A stretch of DNA of 16,969 nucleotides from an uncultured Paenibacillaceae bacterium. Lineage in GTDB: Bacteria > Bacillota > Bacilli > Aneurinibacillales > Aneurinibacillaceae. How positions within the stretch are numbered: the stretch's first letter is position 1; the number at the start of each line of letters is the position of its first letter. This document shows positions 1-9,347 of this stretch, piece after piece. The stretch covers positions 1-16,969 of the forward strand of contig CAMLDI010000050.1 in the NCBI GenBank assembly GCA_946478845.1, in the 5' to 3' direction. The position numbers were made by a program, and so were the translations under genes. Below the pieces are notes generated by a model. That model was not told where the DNA came from. It worked only from the letters and a program-made list of their open reading frames with translations, and ran no database searches.

Positions 1-678
1 TCTCATGGCTACCATGGTCTTTGGTTTATCTAAATATTTAGAGGGTTTAAAGTTATTTTTATAAAGCTTTATGGCATATTCCATCTCGCCAGGCTGATTA
101 TTAATAAATTGGGCAAATGCATAAGGAAGCCCTTTATTGGCAGCTAAAATAGCTGAAAAATTACTGGTGCCAAGAAGCCAAACTTCCGGTTTTTTCTCGA
201 TTAATGGTGTTGCCTGTAACCCTCTTAAAGGATGTTTATAAGGAAGAGAATCCTCCAAATACTCTAATACTTGATCGATTTGTTGGGGGAAAATATCTAC
301 GCATCCATTGCGCTCCCCTTGCAAGGCAATGATAGATAATTGTTGCCCACCCGGGGCACGCCCCACACCCAAATCTACACGTCCGGGAGCAAGAGCACTC
401 ATCACTTTAAAATTCTCCGCTACTTTATATGAACTATAGTGAGGTAACATGACCCCGCCTGAACCTACTCTTATATTCTCTGTTTTAGCTAACAAATAAC
501 TTGCAAGAATTTCCGGCGATGATCCGGATAATGCATCGGCATTATGATGTTCTGACATCCAAAACCGATGGTATCCTAATTGATCCACATATTGTGCCAG
601 CTCAACTGTTTGAGCAAACCCCTCTTCTGCAGACATCCCCTCTACTAAGTGTGTTTGATCTAGTACGCTGATTTTCAT
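1..678 (-). CDS. LLM-class flavin-dependent oxidoreductase, MsnO8-like (3' end outside window)
   Basis: The minus-strand frame is open from an ATG at 678 to the window edge, giving 226 residues. The protein begins MKISVLDQ and carries the usual bacterial-luciferase-like landmarks: SEHHN at about residues 42-46, VGSGGVMLPHYS at 71-82 and GRVDLGVGRAPG at 99-110. These match the single-subunit luciferase-like monooxygenases typed as MsnO8 family, which use reduced flavin and O2 on an unknown substrate. Family members are usually around 330 aa, so about a third is missing beyond position 1. A GAGGGAG-type ribosome binding site precedes the ATG. The gene is divergent from the hydrolase at 857. The substrate cannot be told from sequence. 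Confidence 0.88.
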   Translation of the reverse strand, partial: MKISVLDQTHLVEGMSAEEGFAQTVELAQYVDQLGYHRFWMSEHHNADALSGSSPEILASYLLAKTENIRVGSGGVMLPHYSSYKVAENFKVMSALAPGRVDLGVGRAPGGQQLSIIALQGERNGCVDIFPQQIDQVLEYLEDSLPYKHPLRGLQATPLIEKKPEVWLLGTSNFSAILAANKGLPYAFAQFINNQPGEMEYAIKLYKNNFKPSKYLDKPKTMVAMR

Positions 679-786
679 CTTCCATTCTCCCTCTGTAATA
701 TAAAATCTGCAAGAATAAAAAGAATTGTCCAATAATTAATGTCTTACCCTATTATGCAGTGATAAAAATTCATGTTTCAAGGGTTT

Positions 787-795
787 TGTTATAAT
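787..795 (+). promoter_or_regulatory. Candidate extended -10 promoter for the alpha/beta hydrolase
   Basis: TGTTATAAT at 787-795 is an exact extended -10 element (TGnTATAAT). No good -35 lies 16-18 bases upstream, which extended -10 promoters tolerate. The predicted start of transcription near 802 would give a leader of about 55 nt before the ATG at 857. The rest of the 179-base divergent gap (679-856) is AT-rich. It must also hold the promoter for the minus-strand oxidoreductase gene, which I could not pin down. Confidence 0.45.
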
Positions 796-856
796 ACACC
801 TATTTTTTTATATGGAATAGGGTAATACAAAATATTTTTTATAATGAGGAATGAGT

Positions 857-1666
857 ATGGAATATTGGATTCAGGTAGAACCAAATGTAAAAATTTATGT
901 GAATGACATCAACCCTTCAGGGAAAAAGACCATCCTATTTCTCCACGGGTGGCCTGCCAACCAGAGGATGTTTGAATACCAGTATAATAAGCTTCCCTCT
1001 CTGGGTTATCGTTGTATCGGCATAGATACAAGAGGATTCGGTAAATCGGATAAACCCTGGAAAGGGTACAATTACAATCGATTAGCAGACGATTTATTAG
1101 GTGTCGTTCAAGCATTGAACTTAAGGGATTTTATACTGGCCGGGCACTCTACAGGAGGAGCCATTGCTATTCGCTATATGGCAAGGTATCAGGGATACGG
1201 GGTTTCCAAACTAGCCCTTTTTGCTGCTGCTGCCCCCAGCCTCATTCAACGCCCCAACTTCCCCTATGGATTAACGGAAGCTGATGTCACTAAAATCATT
1301 GCAGAAACCTATAAAGATCGCCCTCAAATGTTGCGGGACTTTGGCGAAAACTTTTTTTATCAAAAAGTAACGGCCCCTTTCTCAGATTGGTTCTTTCAAT
1401 TAGGGCTAGAGGCAGCCAGCTGGTCCACAATTGCTGTAGCTAAAGCCTGGCTGAAAGAAGAATTATTTTGGGATCTAGGACAGATCCACGTTCCCACCTT
1501 AATTCTTCATGGGATTCATGATAAGGTTGTTTTGCACCCATTAGAGGTTGCCCAACACCAAGGGATCAAAAACTCACAACTTGTCAACTTTGAACATAGC
1601 GGCCACGGATTGTTCTATGACGAAAAGGAAAAGTTTAACGATGTATTAGCCCGATTTATTGGTTAA
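857..1666 (+). CDS. Alpha/beta hydrolase (esterase/chloroperoxidase-like)
   Basis: A 269-aa cytosolic alpha/beta hydrolase with no signal peptide. The oxyanion-hole motif LHGWP lies near residue 30. The nucleophile elbow is GHSTGG with Ser98, the acid is probably Asp222 in LHGIHD, and the catalytic His is His250 in HSGHG. This is the complete triad of the non-heme chloroperoxidase/arylesterase branch. An ATG also exists at 851, but the GAGGA site at 846-850 abuts it directly and sits 6 nt from the ATG at 857, so 857 is the better start. It stands alone, divergent from the flavin oxidoreductase and followed at once by a terminator. The substrate is unknown. Confidence 0.85.
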   Translation: MEYWIQVEPNVKIYVNDINPSGKKTILFLHGWPANQRMFEYQYNKLPSLGYRCIGIDTRGFGKSDKPWKGYNYNRLADDLLGVVQALNLRDFILAGHSTGGAIAIRYMARYQGYGVSKLALFAAAAPSLIQRPNFPYGLTEADVTKIIAETYKDRPQMLRDFGENFFYQKVTAPFSDWFFQLGLEAASWSTIAVAKAWLKEELFWDLGQIHVPTLILHGIHDKVVLHPLEVAQHQGIKNSQLVNFEHSGHGLFYDEKEKFNDVLARFIG

Positions 1667-1711
1667 AAAAACGCCAATCAGCATGCTCTTGCATCTGAAT
1701 CGGCGTTTTTT
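1666..1711. terminator. Bidirectional intrinsic terminator between convergent genes
   Basis: AAAAACGCC at about 1667-1675 pairs with GGCGTTTTT at 1702-1710, and the inner arms ATCAGCATGC and GCATCTGAAT pair imperfectly. Runs of A before and T after the stem give a U-tract on either strand. It lies between the stop of the plus-strand hydrolase and the stop of the minus-strand allophanate hydrolase, so it probably ends both transcripts. Confidence 0.85.
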
Positions 1712-1719
1712 GTTTAATC

Positions 1720-3471
1720 CTAAACTTTATTCATCATTTCTACCTTACGCCACCCGCCAACAGAGGTGATATCTTCTCCATCTTTTACGGCATAAGCTTC
1801 ACAAATAAAGCCTGGCACTTCCTGCCCATTTGCTAATTCTACCTTCCCCATACCCAATGGAGCTGGAATGGTTGCCGTAAATGCCCCAAAAGAAACCAGG
1901 GGCATTTCCCAAACTTCTAATTGGATCGAGGACCCTTGTTCCCCATTTTTGATAAGTCCTGGTTTTGCTGGTACCGTTGGAAGCTTTATTAGTTGATATT
2001 TTGCAGCTGTTTTATCTTCACGAACAAAACGGGCACCAAATTCTATCATTTGTTTTTCAAAGGGAAAGCCCCTCATGTGCAAACCACAGACAGCAACAAA
2101 CGTATAATCCTCTTTTTCCAACTGTTCAGCAAGGCCAAAAAGCAGATTCTCTTGGTCATGAAGAGAGAAAATAGTGATGCCAAAGGGCAATCCCTCCGCG
2201 GCTTCTGCGACAGGTACTGCGATCGCACTTAAATCTAGCAAGTTACAATGGTTTGTATAAAAGCCCATTTTGCTGTTTGCTCCAATGGGGTCTTCTGCAA
2301 CCTGTTCCCTTGTCCATGTCCCGCCACATGTTGGAAAGATCAATACCCCATCTTTCAATAAGGTTTTCACTTTTCTTTCCATATCTTTCAACTTATACAT
2401 CGTTTGAAATAAAGAACTGGCGCTGTAATCAGGATTTGCTCCTGTGCGCAGGATTTTCTCTGTTACAGGAAGAGCAGTATTTGGATGAGAATCCATGAAT
2501 TCCCCTAAAGCAGCCCATCGTTCCGCCACCCATGGACCTTCATAGAGAATAGCCGCTGCTTCCATAAACAACTGGGAATCAATATATTCCAATGTAATAT
2601 TCCATCTTTTTGCCTTAGCAACAATCCTTGCAACCGCCTCTTCCCAGGCCTTTTCATACTCATTGGAATAAGGTCCATAAAATTGCAGTGATTGATTAGG
2701 CAAAAATATTCTTTTTGGAAGTTTAGATTTTGCACGTGGGATTCTTCTAGACCAGGGATCATTTTCGTCTTCGCCACGAATAATCATGTCAACCTGGGAT
2801 GCATCCTCTATATTCGAAGCAAATACAGTTACACAATCTAAGCTTTGACAGGCTGGAACCACCCCTTTGATGGGCCATGCACCAACGCTGGGCTTAAACC
2901 CTACAAGATTATTCAAGGCAGCAGGTACTCTCCCAGAACCTGCTGTATCAGTTCCCAGGGCAAAAGCAGCCTGGCCACGAGCCACAGATACGGCTGAACC
3001 TGAGCTAGAACCCCCACTGATTAATTCCGGCCGCAAAGCATTTTTGGTTTCACCGTATGGACTTCTGGTTCCCACCAACCCTGTTGCAAATTGATCCAGG
3101 TTAGTTTTCCCCATGGGAATAGCTCCTGCTCCAATCAATCGCTCAACTACTGTAGAATGGTTCTCTGGCATATAAGCAAATTCTGGACATCCTGCCGTTG
3201 TGGGAATATCCTTCACATCAATATTATCTTTAATCGCAAAAGGAATCCCCCATAATGGGGAGGTTTCACAATTTAATGTCTGCAAACGTTCAAGATAAGG
3301 CTGAATCCTTTCCATGGAAGGAGGCGTAATCCATATATTCATCTCCTGATCTTGTTCAACTCGCTTCATAATTTCCATAACCATATCTTCTGGAGATAAC
3401 TGATCTTGCAAATACATCTGGCGAAGCCATTGAATGGATAGAATAGGGGGAAACTCCACTGTGTTTTTCAT
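1720..3471 (-). CDS. atzF: Allophanate hydrolase (AtzF type)
   Basis: An amidase-signature enzyme of about 583 aa. It hydrolyses allophanate to ammonia and CO2, the last step of the pathway encoded by this operon. In the numbering that starts at the upstream TTG, the Ser-cisSer-Lys triad is Lys84 in AIKDN, Ser158 in SGGSSSGSA and Ser182 in GTDTAGSG. The C-terminal part (from about residue 455) is the AtzF-specific domain, recognisable by VCGLHMRGFPFEKQ and FGARFV. In related enzymes this domain handles the N-carboxycarbamate intermediate. The frame can start at TTG 3480, but GGGAGGA at 3487-3481 abuts that codon and lies 9 nt from the ATG at 3471, so ATG 3471 is chosen. It is the last gene of the operon, 16 nt after the carboxylase stop. 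The carboxylase and hydrolase are separate proteins, unlike the fused yeast urea amidolyase. Confidence 0.93.
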   Translation of the reverse strand: MKNTVEFPPILSIQWLRQMYLQDQLSPEDMVMEIMKRVEQDQEMNIWITPPSMERIQPYLERLQTLNCETSPLWGIPFAIKDNIDVKDIPTTAGCPEFAYMPENHSTVVERLIGAGAIPMGKTNLDQFATGLVGTRSPYGETKNALRPELISGGSSSGSAVSVARGQAAFALGTDTAGSGRVPAALNNLVGFKPSVGAWPIKGVVPACQSLDCVTVFASNIEDASQVDMIIRGEDENDPWSRRIPRAKSKLPKRIFLPNQSLQFYGPYSNEYEKAWEEAVARIVAKAKRWNITLEYIDSQLFMEAAAILYEGPWVAERWAALGEFMDSHPNTALPVTEKILRTGANPDYSASSLFQTMYKLKDMERKVKTLLKDGVLIFPTCGGTWTREQVAEDPIGANSKMGFYTNHCNLLDLSAIAVPVAEAAEGLPFGITIFSLHDQENLLFGLAEQLEKEDYTFVAVCGLHMRGFPFEKQMIEFGARFVREDKTAAKYQLIKLPTVPAKPGLIKNGEQGSSIQLEVWEMPLVSFGAFTATIPAPLGMGKVELANGQEVPGFICEAYAVKDGEDITSVGGWRKVEMMNKV

Positions 3472-3487
3472 CCTGTGCAATCCTCCC

Positions 3488-6400
3488 TTAGTTAGCTATT
3501 TTTAATGCCTCTTGCATAATCCCCAGCAATAACTGTCCTGCATGTACCTCTTCACCGGAATGAACATACACAGTGGATACATACCCACTACAAGGGGCAA
3601 GCTGGGGAAACTCCATTTTCATGCTTTCCTCGATAATCAACTTATCGCCTTTTTCCACATATTGGCCTTCTGAGACAAGAACCTTCCATATGCTTCCTGG
3701 CATTGTAGCGCGTACAACTGTAACCCCTTCAGGGATTGCCTCCTCTACTGTTTCCTTTTCTTCACCATGCTCAGAAATATACTCTGCAAGGCCAAGCTCT
3801 TTCCAACGGGCCCGTTCCTCTTGAAACGCTGTCTGTTGCTGATGGTGGAAGGATTCGCTGCTCTCTTTAATGTCAGCAAGGAATTGCATATACTCCTCAA
3901 GATCGAAGGTAGTTTCCTTAATATCTGCTTCAAATCGACCTCTAAGGAAATCCTCCCGCATTTGTAAAAGCTCATCTGCTTCAACAGGATAAAATTGTAT
4001 CTGGTCAAAAAATCGCAATAGCCATGGTTTGCCAGGTTGAAAACTTTTCGTTGACCGGAGACGATTCCACATTTGAATGGTTCTCCCGACAAACTGATAC
4101 CCGCCAGGGCCTTCCATTCCATAGACACACATATAGGCGCCACCAATCCCCACTGCATTTTCCGGTGTCCATGTCCTTGCAGGATTATATTTCGTAGTCA
4201 CCAGCCGATGGCGAGGGTCCATTGGCGTGGCAACAGGTGCACCTAAATACACATCTCCCAAACCGAGAACAAGATAATTGGCGGAAAAGACAATGTCTTT
4301 CACTTCTTCTATACTAGCAAGTCCATTGATTCGTTTAATAAATTCAAGATTGCTAGGACACCAGGGTGCATCAGGGCGAACATTATTCTGATAACGTTCA
4401 ATGGCTAACCTTGTGGCCGGGTCATCCCATGACAAAGGCAAGCGGACAACCCTTGATGGCACTTTCATCCCTTCTATGGGAGGAAGTTGGCCATCGATTT
4501 CCATGATTTTTTCAATGGTTTCTTGCACCGTCGTTTTTAATGGATCAATATGCACTTGCAAGGAACGAATTCCCGGAGTTAAATTCAAATAGGGAATGGT
4601 TCCCTTCTCCTGAATAGCTGCCATAAGTCCATGAACTTGAAAACGCAACAATAAATCTAGCTCCATGTCCCCATATTCAACCAACACATTTTCATCGCCA
4701 CTAACCCGAATGGTAATGGGGAAGTTTCGCTTTTCTTTCTCGAGAATCATTATAGGATAATCAGGCGAGAAGATTCTCCCTTTGTTCATGACCGTGGATT
4801 GCTGATCATATAGTTGTTGCAGGTTCTCCCACTTGCCTTCCCCAATCAGTTGCAATTGAGCCTCTTGCAAAGTACGAAGCTCCTGTGCATCTTCCAGGGT
4901 TAATAGTTGAAAAGAAATCTCATCACCCGCATGGAGTTGCCCCATTTTCCAAAACTCAGCAGAAGCAATGGTCACCGGACAAACAAACCCCCCAAGACTA
5001 GGGCCATCCGGTCCCAGAAGAATGGGCATATCCCCTGTTAAATCAAGGGCACCAATAGCATAAGCATTATCATGTATGTTAGAAGGATGAAGCCCGGCCT
5101 CACCCCCATCTTCCCTTGCCCAATGGGGAGCTGGGCCAATTAACCGCACACCAGTTCGAGAGCTATTAAAATGTACTTCCCACCGGGTAGTTGTTAACTG
5201 CTGCAAATAATCTTCATTAAGATATTCCTCTGTACAATGGGGTCCAGGAATAACACCAATGGTCCAACTACGGGATGTTGTAGGCAGATAGGATAAGGGC
5301 AATCCTTCTTTTATTACAGGCACTGCTCCCTTTTTAACAGACAACACGTCACCCGGTCGCAAAGCGCGGCCGCCATGCCCGCCAAATCCACCAAGGGTAA
5401 AAGTAGAAGAGCTGCCCAGGATTTGGGGCAAATCAAAACCACCTGCAACCAATAAATAGGTACGCATTCCTTCCCGTGCTTCCCCAAAAGATAACTCTTG
5501 CCCACGTTGGGCACAAATAGGTTTATACATCGGAATGTATTGATCGTCTAACTTTGCCTGCATTTCTGCACCCGTAATACAGAACCACATTTCACTGTGA
5601 AAACGGTACGCCCCTCCTCGCAGGGTCAATTCAAGCCCTGGTGCATCCTCTTTGTTCCCAAGTAATTTATTTCCAATGCGAAAGGAGAGGGGATCCATGG
5701 GTCCACAGGGTGGAACCCCAACATCCCAATAGCCAAGGCGTCCGGGCCAATCTTGCACCGTGGTTTGAACCCCCCCATCAATGACCTCTACTGCCATTTC
5801 TTCTGGATTGAAGTCATTAAGCAAGCGGGTATACACATTTCCCGTTTTAAACTCTGCTTCATGAAGAAGGGATTGGACATAGGATAGATTAGTGGTCACC
5901 CCATACATGCTTGTTTCAGCTAACGCCTGGGATAACTTATTGATAGCATCTTCCCGATTTTCCCCGTGAACAATGACTTTTGCCAGCATGGGATCATAAA
6001 GGGTGGTGATGGACAATCCATCTCTTACCCAGATCTCATTTCTTGCATTTTCGCTCAATACCACAGCATCTAATTGGCCTGCACTGGGGCGAAATTGGTG
6101 GAAACAATCCTCTGCATAAATCCGGGCCTGAATGCTATGTCCAACAGGAGTTTTTATCTTTGATGACAACTCCTGGAGTTCATCTGCTGCTTCTTTGACC
6201 ATCCATTCAACCAAATCTACCTGGTACACTTCTTCCGTAACCCCATGTTCTACTTGAAGTCTCGTATTCACTTCTAAAAAATAGTATTGGAAAGTTTCCG
6301 GGTCATAGAGAAATTCCACTGTCCCAGCACTGCGGTATCCAGTTTCTGCTGCAATCCCTTTCGCAGAGGCAAACATTCTTTGCCGTACATCTTCAGGCAA

Positions 6401-7135
6401 TTGTGGGGCAGGGCTTTCTTCGATGACTTTCTGATTACGTCGTTGGATGGAACAATCTCTTTCTCCTAAAGTGCCAATTTCACCATGGCCATTCCCAAAA
6501 ATTTGCACCTCAATATGCCGGGCTTTCGGAATATATTTCTCTAAAAAGATGCCACCATTGTTAAAATTGGTTTCTGCTAGATAACGGACGCTCTCAAATG
6601 CAGATCGTAAATCCTCTTGGCATTCACAAACCCTCATGCCAATGCCCCCGCCACCTGCTGTACTTTTTAAAATGACTGGGTATCCAATACTCTCTGCTTC
6701 ATGTTGTGCTTCTGCAAAACTTGTTAAGAGGGAAGTGCCAGGAAGAAGAGGAACCCTTGCCTTTTCCGCTAATGCTCTCGCGGAATGCTTTAATCCAAAC
6801 TGCTTAATTTGTTCGGGAGTTGGTCCTATAAAAACAATTCCCTTAGCAAAGCAGGCTTTCGCAAACTCATCATTTTCACTTAAAAAACCATAGCCAGGAT
6901 GAATGGCCTCAGCTCCTGTTTCCATTGCGATTTGCAAAATCAAGTCTCCATTAAGATAGCTGTCTTTTACTGGGCCATCTCCTATACATACCGCTTCATC
7001 TGCTAAATCCACATGAAGGCTATCTTGATCCGCTTTTGTATAAACGGCAACGGACTGAATGCCCATTTTTCTTAATGTTCTTTCAATTCGAACTGCAATT
7101 GCTCCCCGGTTGGCAATCAGTACCTTTTTAAACAT
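3488..7135 (-). CDS. Biotin-dependent urea/guanidine carboxylase, probably guanidine carboxylase
   Basis: A 1215-aa multidomain biotin enzyme. Residues 1-442 are a biotin carboxylase: KVLIANRGAIAVRI at the N-terminus, glycine-rich loop TAGGGGIGMR at 159-168, ERDCSIQRRNQK at 225-236 and EVNTRLQVEH at 288-297. Residues about 455-745 are the KipA-like (AHS2) and about 805-1040 the KipI-like (AHS1) halves of the carboxyltransferase, including HPSNIHDN and GPDGPSLGGF. A C-terminal biotinyl domain has ESMKME with Lys1173 as the biotin site. The length and order are those of bacterial urea carboxylase, which uses ATP and bicarbonate. Operon context (guanidine-I riboswitch and the DUF1989 pair) argues that guanidine is the real substrate, giving carboxyguanidine. 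Homology alone does not separate the two. The start ATG has GGGAGGGG 5 nt upstream, 13 nt after the previous stop. Confidence 0.92.
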   Translation of the reverse strand: MFKKVLIANRGAIAVRIERTLRKMGIQSVAVYTKADQDSLHVDLADEAVCIGDGPVKDSYLNGDLILQIAMETGAEAIHPGYGFLSENDEFAKACFAKGIVFIGPTPEQIKQFGLKHSARALAEKARVPLLPGTSLLTSFAEAQHEAESIGYPVILKSTAGGGGIGMRVCECQEDLRSAFESVRYLAETNFNNGGIFLEKYIPKARHIEVQIFGNGHGEIGTLGERDCSIQRRNQKVIEESPAPQLPEDVRQRMFASAKGIAAETGYRSAGTVEFLYDPETFQYYFLEVNTRLQVEHGVTEEVYQVDLVEWMVKEAADELQELSSKIKTPVGHSIQARIYAEDCFHQFRPSAGQLDAVVLSENARNEIWVRDGLSITTLYDPMLAKVIVHGENREDAINKLSQALAETSMYGVTTNLSYVQSLLHEAEFKTGNVYTRLLNDFNPEEMAVEVIDGGVQTTVQDWPGRLGYWDVGVPPCGPMDPLSFRIGNKLLGNKEDAPGLELTLRGGAYRFHSEMWFCITGAEMQAKLDDQYIPMYKPICAQRGQELSFGEAREGMRTYLLVAGGFDLPQILGSSSTFTLGGFGGHGGRALRPGDVLSVKKGAVPVIKEGLPLSYLPTTSRSWTIGVIPGPHCTEEYLNEDYLQQLTTTRWEVHFNSSRTGVRLIGPAPHWAREDGGEAGLHPSNIHDNAYAIGALDLTGDMPILLGPDGPSLGGFVCPVTIASAEFWKMGQLHAGDEISFQLLTLEDAQELRTLQEAQLQLIGEGKWENLQQLYDQQSTVMNKGRIFSPDYPIMILEKEKRNFPITIRVSGDENVLVEYGDMELDLLLRFQVHGLMAAIQEKGTIPYLNLTPGIRSLQVHIDPLKTTVQETIEKIMEIDGQLPPIEGMKVPSRVVRLPLSWDDPATRLAIERYQNNVRPDAPWCPSNLEFIKRINGLASIEEVKDIVFSANYLVLGLGDVYLGAPVATPMDPRHRLVTTKYNPARTWTPENAVGIGGAYMCVYGMEGPGGYQFVGRTIQMWNRLRSTKSFQPGKPWLLRFFDQIQFYPVEADELLQMREDFLRGRFEADIKETTFDLEEYMQFLADIKESSESFHHQQQTAFQEERARWKELGLAEYISEHGEEKETVEEAIPEGVTVVRATMPGSIWKVLVSEGQYVEKGDKLIIEESMKMEFPQLAPCSGYVSTVYVHSGEEVHAGQLLLGIMQEALKIAN

Positions 7136-7148
7136 CCTAACCCCTCCC

Positions 7149-7802
7149 TTAGTTATCCCAAATCAACACTTGAACAGGTGTAGGATTATAGGCATTGCAA
7201 GGATTATTTAATTGGGGGCAATTGCTGATTAATACCATGGTATTGCATAAAGATTGAAGTTCAACATAATAGCCAGGTGCGGAAATTCCGTCAGCAAAGG
7301 TTAAATCTCCTTCTGGAGTAACAGGAACATTCATAAAAAAGTTAATATTGGGAGCTAAGTCCCGTTTTGCATAGGCACCGTTTTGCTTTGCTAATTCCAA
7401 CATAAAGGTATCCCGGCAATTATGCATATACAATTTGTCACGGGAATAACGGACGGTGTTGCTTTGGGCCGAACAAGAACCGCCTAATGTATCGTGGCGT
7501 CCGCAGGTATCTGCTACGATAGTCAACAATTCTTTGCCTGACTCTGCTAACAAAGTAGAACCTGCTGTTAAATAAATATTTCCCTGGGATCCAATAGTCG
7601 CCACCGCACTATAATGATCCTCAGGATTTTCTGCATCGAAAAACAAGGTATCTACTGCTTGATTTCCCTCTACATCCACAATTCGCAATACTTGCCCTGG
7701 TTTTAACTCATGCATCCAGCCTTCACCAGCTGAGATAATTTTATTATAAATAGCCTCCCTCTCTTGTCGGGAGCTCTCAACTTTTGTAATCACAGTCATC
7801 AT
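7149..7802 (-). CDS. DUF1989 protein, Cys-rich subunit (UAAP2 type, probable carboxyguanidine deiminase subunit)
   Basis: A 217-aa DUF1989 protein, usually labelled urea amidolyase-associated protein 2. It keeps putative metal or catalytic residues: Cys100 and His103 in CGRHD, Cys110, and Cys195/Cys202 in NCPQLNNPC. Paired DUF1989 proteins of this context have been shown in other bacteria to form carboxyguanidine deiminase (CgdAB), converting carboxyguanidine to allophanate and ammonia. Two adjacent ATGs (7802 and 7799) are possible starts. The AGGAGGG at 7812-7806 favours the second by spacing. That site overlaps the stop codon of the preceding DUF1989 gene (gap 8 nt), which suggests translational coupling and balanced subunits. 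Which of CgdA or CgdB it corresponds to I cannot say. Confidence 0.88.
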   Translation of the reverse strand: MMTVITKVESSRQEREAIYNKIISAGEGWMHELKPGQVLRIVDVEGNQAVDTLFFDAENPEDHYSAVATIGSQGNIYLTAGSTLLAESGKELLTIVADTCGRHDTLGGSCSAQSNTVRYSRDKLYMHNCRDTFMLELAKQNGAYAKRDLAPNINFFMNVPVTPEGDLTFADGISAPGYYVELQSLCNTMVLISNCPQLNNPCNAYNPTPVQVLIWDN

Positions 7803-7810
7803 AATCCCTC

Positions 7811-8533
7811 CTAAACTCCTTCAAGGAGCGTATAATATTCCCACGTATTTTCAAATGCCCGGCGATTTTCCGGCCGGAAATTCACACAATAATCAGAATC
7901 GTCAGCAGGTTCTCCATGGAAAACATCCAGTTTAATGGGAACAGATGGGTAAACCACACTGGGATCAAGAGGATTGGGGGTATTGGATACAATAAGCAAC
8001 ACATCCATCTCTGTGCGCAATGTAACCACATCCCCCTTCTGGCAATGGCTCTCCACAAAATGGAGCTGCCCTTTTTCATCACTGTACACTTTAGAAAAAA
8101 GATTAACCACAGGGCCTAAGTCCCGTAGGCTTAAACCATTTCTCACCAATTCCATGGCAAAATTTTCTTGCCCGCTGCGAAGCCACTCATTTCGCAATTC
8201 CTGGTATCTTGATGTTCCATACTTCTCATCGGTTAATGCCCGTGTTGTATAACCACTAATAGGGTCATGCCATCCCAGGTTATCCTCAACAATACTGGCT
8301 AATACCCTTCCATTATCGCTCATCAATACATTCCCTTTTGTTAAATGGACTGTATGCTGGGCTTTCAACGTATCTGGCATATTGTATCTCTCTGATAAAT
8401 CTTTTGCGTTATATAATAGAAGGGAAAGATTTGCCCCTTTTTCCATGGCCGTAAATTGCAGCAATTTTCCTTTCCCGATCATTCCTGACCATTTTGCCCC
8501 TGGATCGATTGTTTTGCTCCAAATTTTCTCCAT
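7811..8533 (-). CDS. DUF1989 protein, Cys-poor subunit (UAAP1 type, probable carboxyguanidine deiminase subunit)
   Basis: A 240-aa DUF1989 protein, paralogous to its downstream neighbour. The region equivalent to CGRHD reads NLGWHD (residues 85-90), so His89 is kept but the Cys is Asn. The region equivalent to NCPQLNNPC reads NTPNPLDPS, so both Cys are gone. It carries an extra C-terminal tail of roughly 25 residues with [16 protein letters not shown]. The pattern suggests a non-catalytic or differently acting partner of the second subunit. It starts 19 nt after the ABC ATPase stop and is followed by its partner after 8 nt. The usual database label is urea carboxylase-associated protein 1. 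Confidence 0.88.
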   Translation of the reverse strand: MEKIWSKTIDPGAKWSGMIGKGKLLQFTAMEKGANLSLLLYNAKDLSERYNMPDTLKAQHTVHLTKGNVLMSDNGRVLASIVEDNLGWHDPISGYTTRALTDEKYGTSRYQELRNEWLRSGQENFAMELVRNGLSLRDLGPVVNLFSKVYSDEKGQLHFVESHCQKGDVVTLRTEMDVLLIVSNTPNPLDPSVVYPSVPIKLDVFHGEPADDSDYCVNFRPENRRAFENTWEYYTLLEGV

Positions 8534-8552
8534 TTTATAAATGCCCTCCTAT

Positions 8553-9347
8553 TTAATGTTTCAGAAGTGAAATAATATGTTTTTTAATTTTCATAAACCG
8601 GTCCACATCAACCAGTTCCCCGTCTTTAAACAATTGCAGGTCTGCATTTATTTCTTCTAAAATTCTTCCTGGCCTTGCTTCCATCACATAAATCCGTTGG
8701 GAAAGGAATAAGGCTTCATCAATATCATGGGTAATAAAAACGATAGTTGTTTTTTCTTTTTTCCAAATATCCAACAATAACTGCTGCATGGATTGCTTCG
8801 TTTGTGCATCAAGAGCACCAAAAGGTTCATCCATTAACAGCACTTCAGGATTATTGGCCAATGAACGAGCAATAGCTACCCGTTGCTTCATACCACCAGA
8901 CAATTCTTTGCCATAAGAATTAGCAAACCGTTCCAAACCCACTAATTCCAAGTACTTATCTGAAACTTCCTTTCTTTCTTTTCCCTTCATACCTTTTAAG
9001 TTAAGCCCAAACTCAATATTTTCCCTTACTGTTAGCCAGGGAAAGAGAGTATAAGACTGAAATACCATTCCCCTTTCCGCACTAGGCCCCACCACTTCTT
9101 CTCCATCAACCTTCACACTGCCAGCTGTAGCTTCTTCCAAACCGGCTAAAATGCGCAAAATGGTAGACTTCCCGCATCCAGAAGGGCCAAGGATAGATAC
9201 AAACTCTTCATTTTTCACGTATAAGGAGACATTTTCCAACGCCTGAAAACTGCCGTTTTTGCTTTTATAAACTTTCGATAAACCTTGAATCTCAATTTCG
9301 ATTTTTTCTGGAGCCAATTCAAGTTGAGGTTGCACTATTTTAAGCAT
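8553..9347 (-). CDS. ABC transporter ATP-binding protein (SsuB/TauB/NrtD-like)
   Basis: A 264-aa ABC ATPase. Walker A is GPSGCGKST (residues 54-62), the Q-loop Gln is Gln97, the signature is LSGGMKQ (149-155), Walker B is VLLMDE (169-174) followed by the D-loop GALD, and the switch His is His207 in THD. It belongs to the nitrate/sulfonate/taurine importer group. It would energise the permease encoded directly upstream. Its ATG (9347) follows the permease stop codon with no gap, and its GGAGG site lies inside the end of the permease gene, so the two are translationally coupled. Position inside a guanidine-I riboswitch operon suggests guanidine or a guanidine-yielding compound as cargo. Confidence 0.92.
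   Translation of the reverse strand: MLKIVQPQLELAPEKIEIEIQGLSKVYKSKNGSFQALENVSLYVKNEEFVSILGPSGCGKSTILRILAGLEEATAGSVKVDGEEVVGPSAERGMVFQSYTLFPWLTVRENIEFGLNLKGMKGKERKEVSDKYLELVGLERFANSYGKELSGGMKQRVAIARSLANNPEVLLMDEPFGALDAQTKQSMQQLLLDIWKKEKTTIVFITHDIDEALFLSQRIYVMEARPGRILEEINADLQLFKDGELVDVDRFMKIKKHIISLLKH

Noticed and set aside
2505..2777. An open minus-strand frame of 90 codons inside the allophanate hydrolase region.
   Set aside because: It is a shadow of the conserved amidase frame, with no ribosome site and no recognisable protein features.
4000..5760. KipI/KipA-like stretches suggesting 5-oxoprolinase subunit or sporulation-inhibitor genes.
   Set aside because: They are in one unbroken frame with the biotin carboxylase and biotinyl domains, the normal architecture of urea/guanidine carboxylase.
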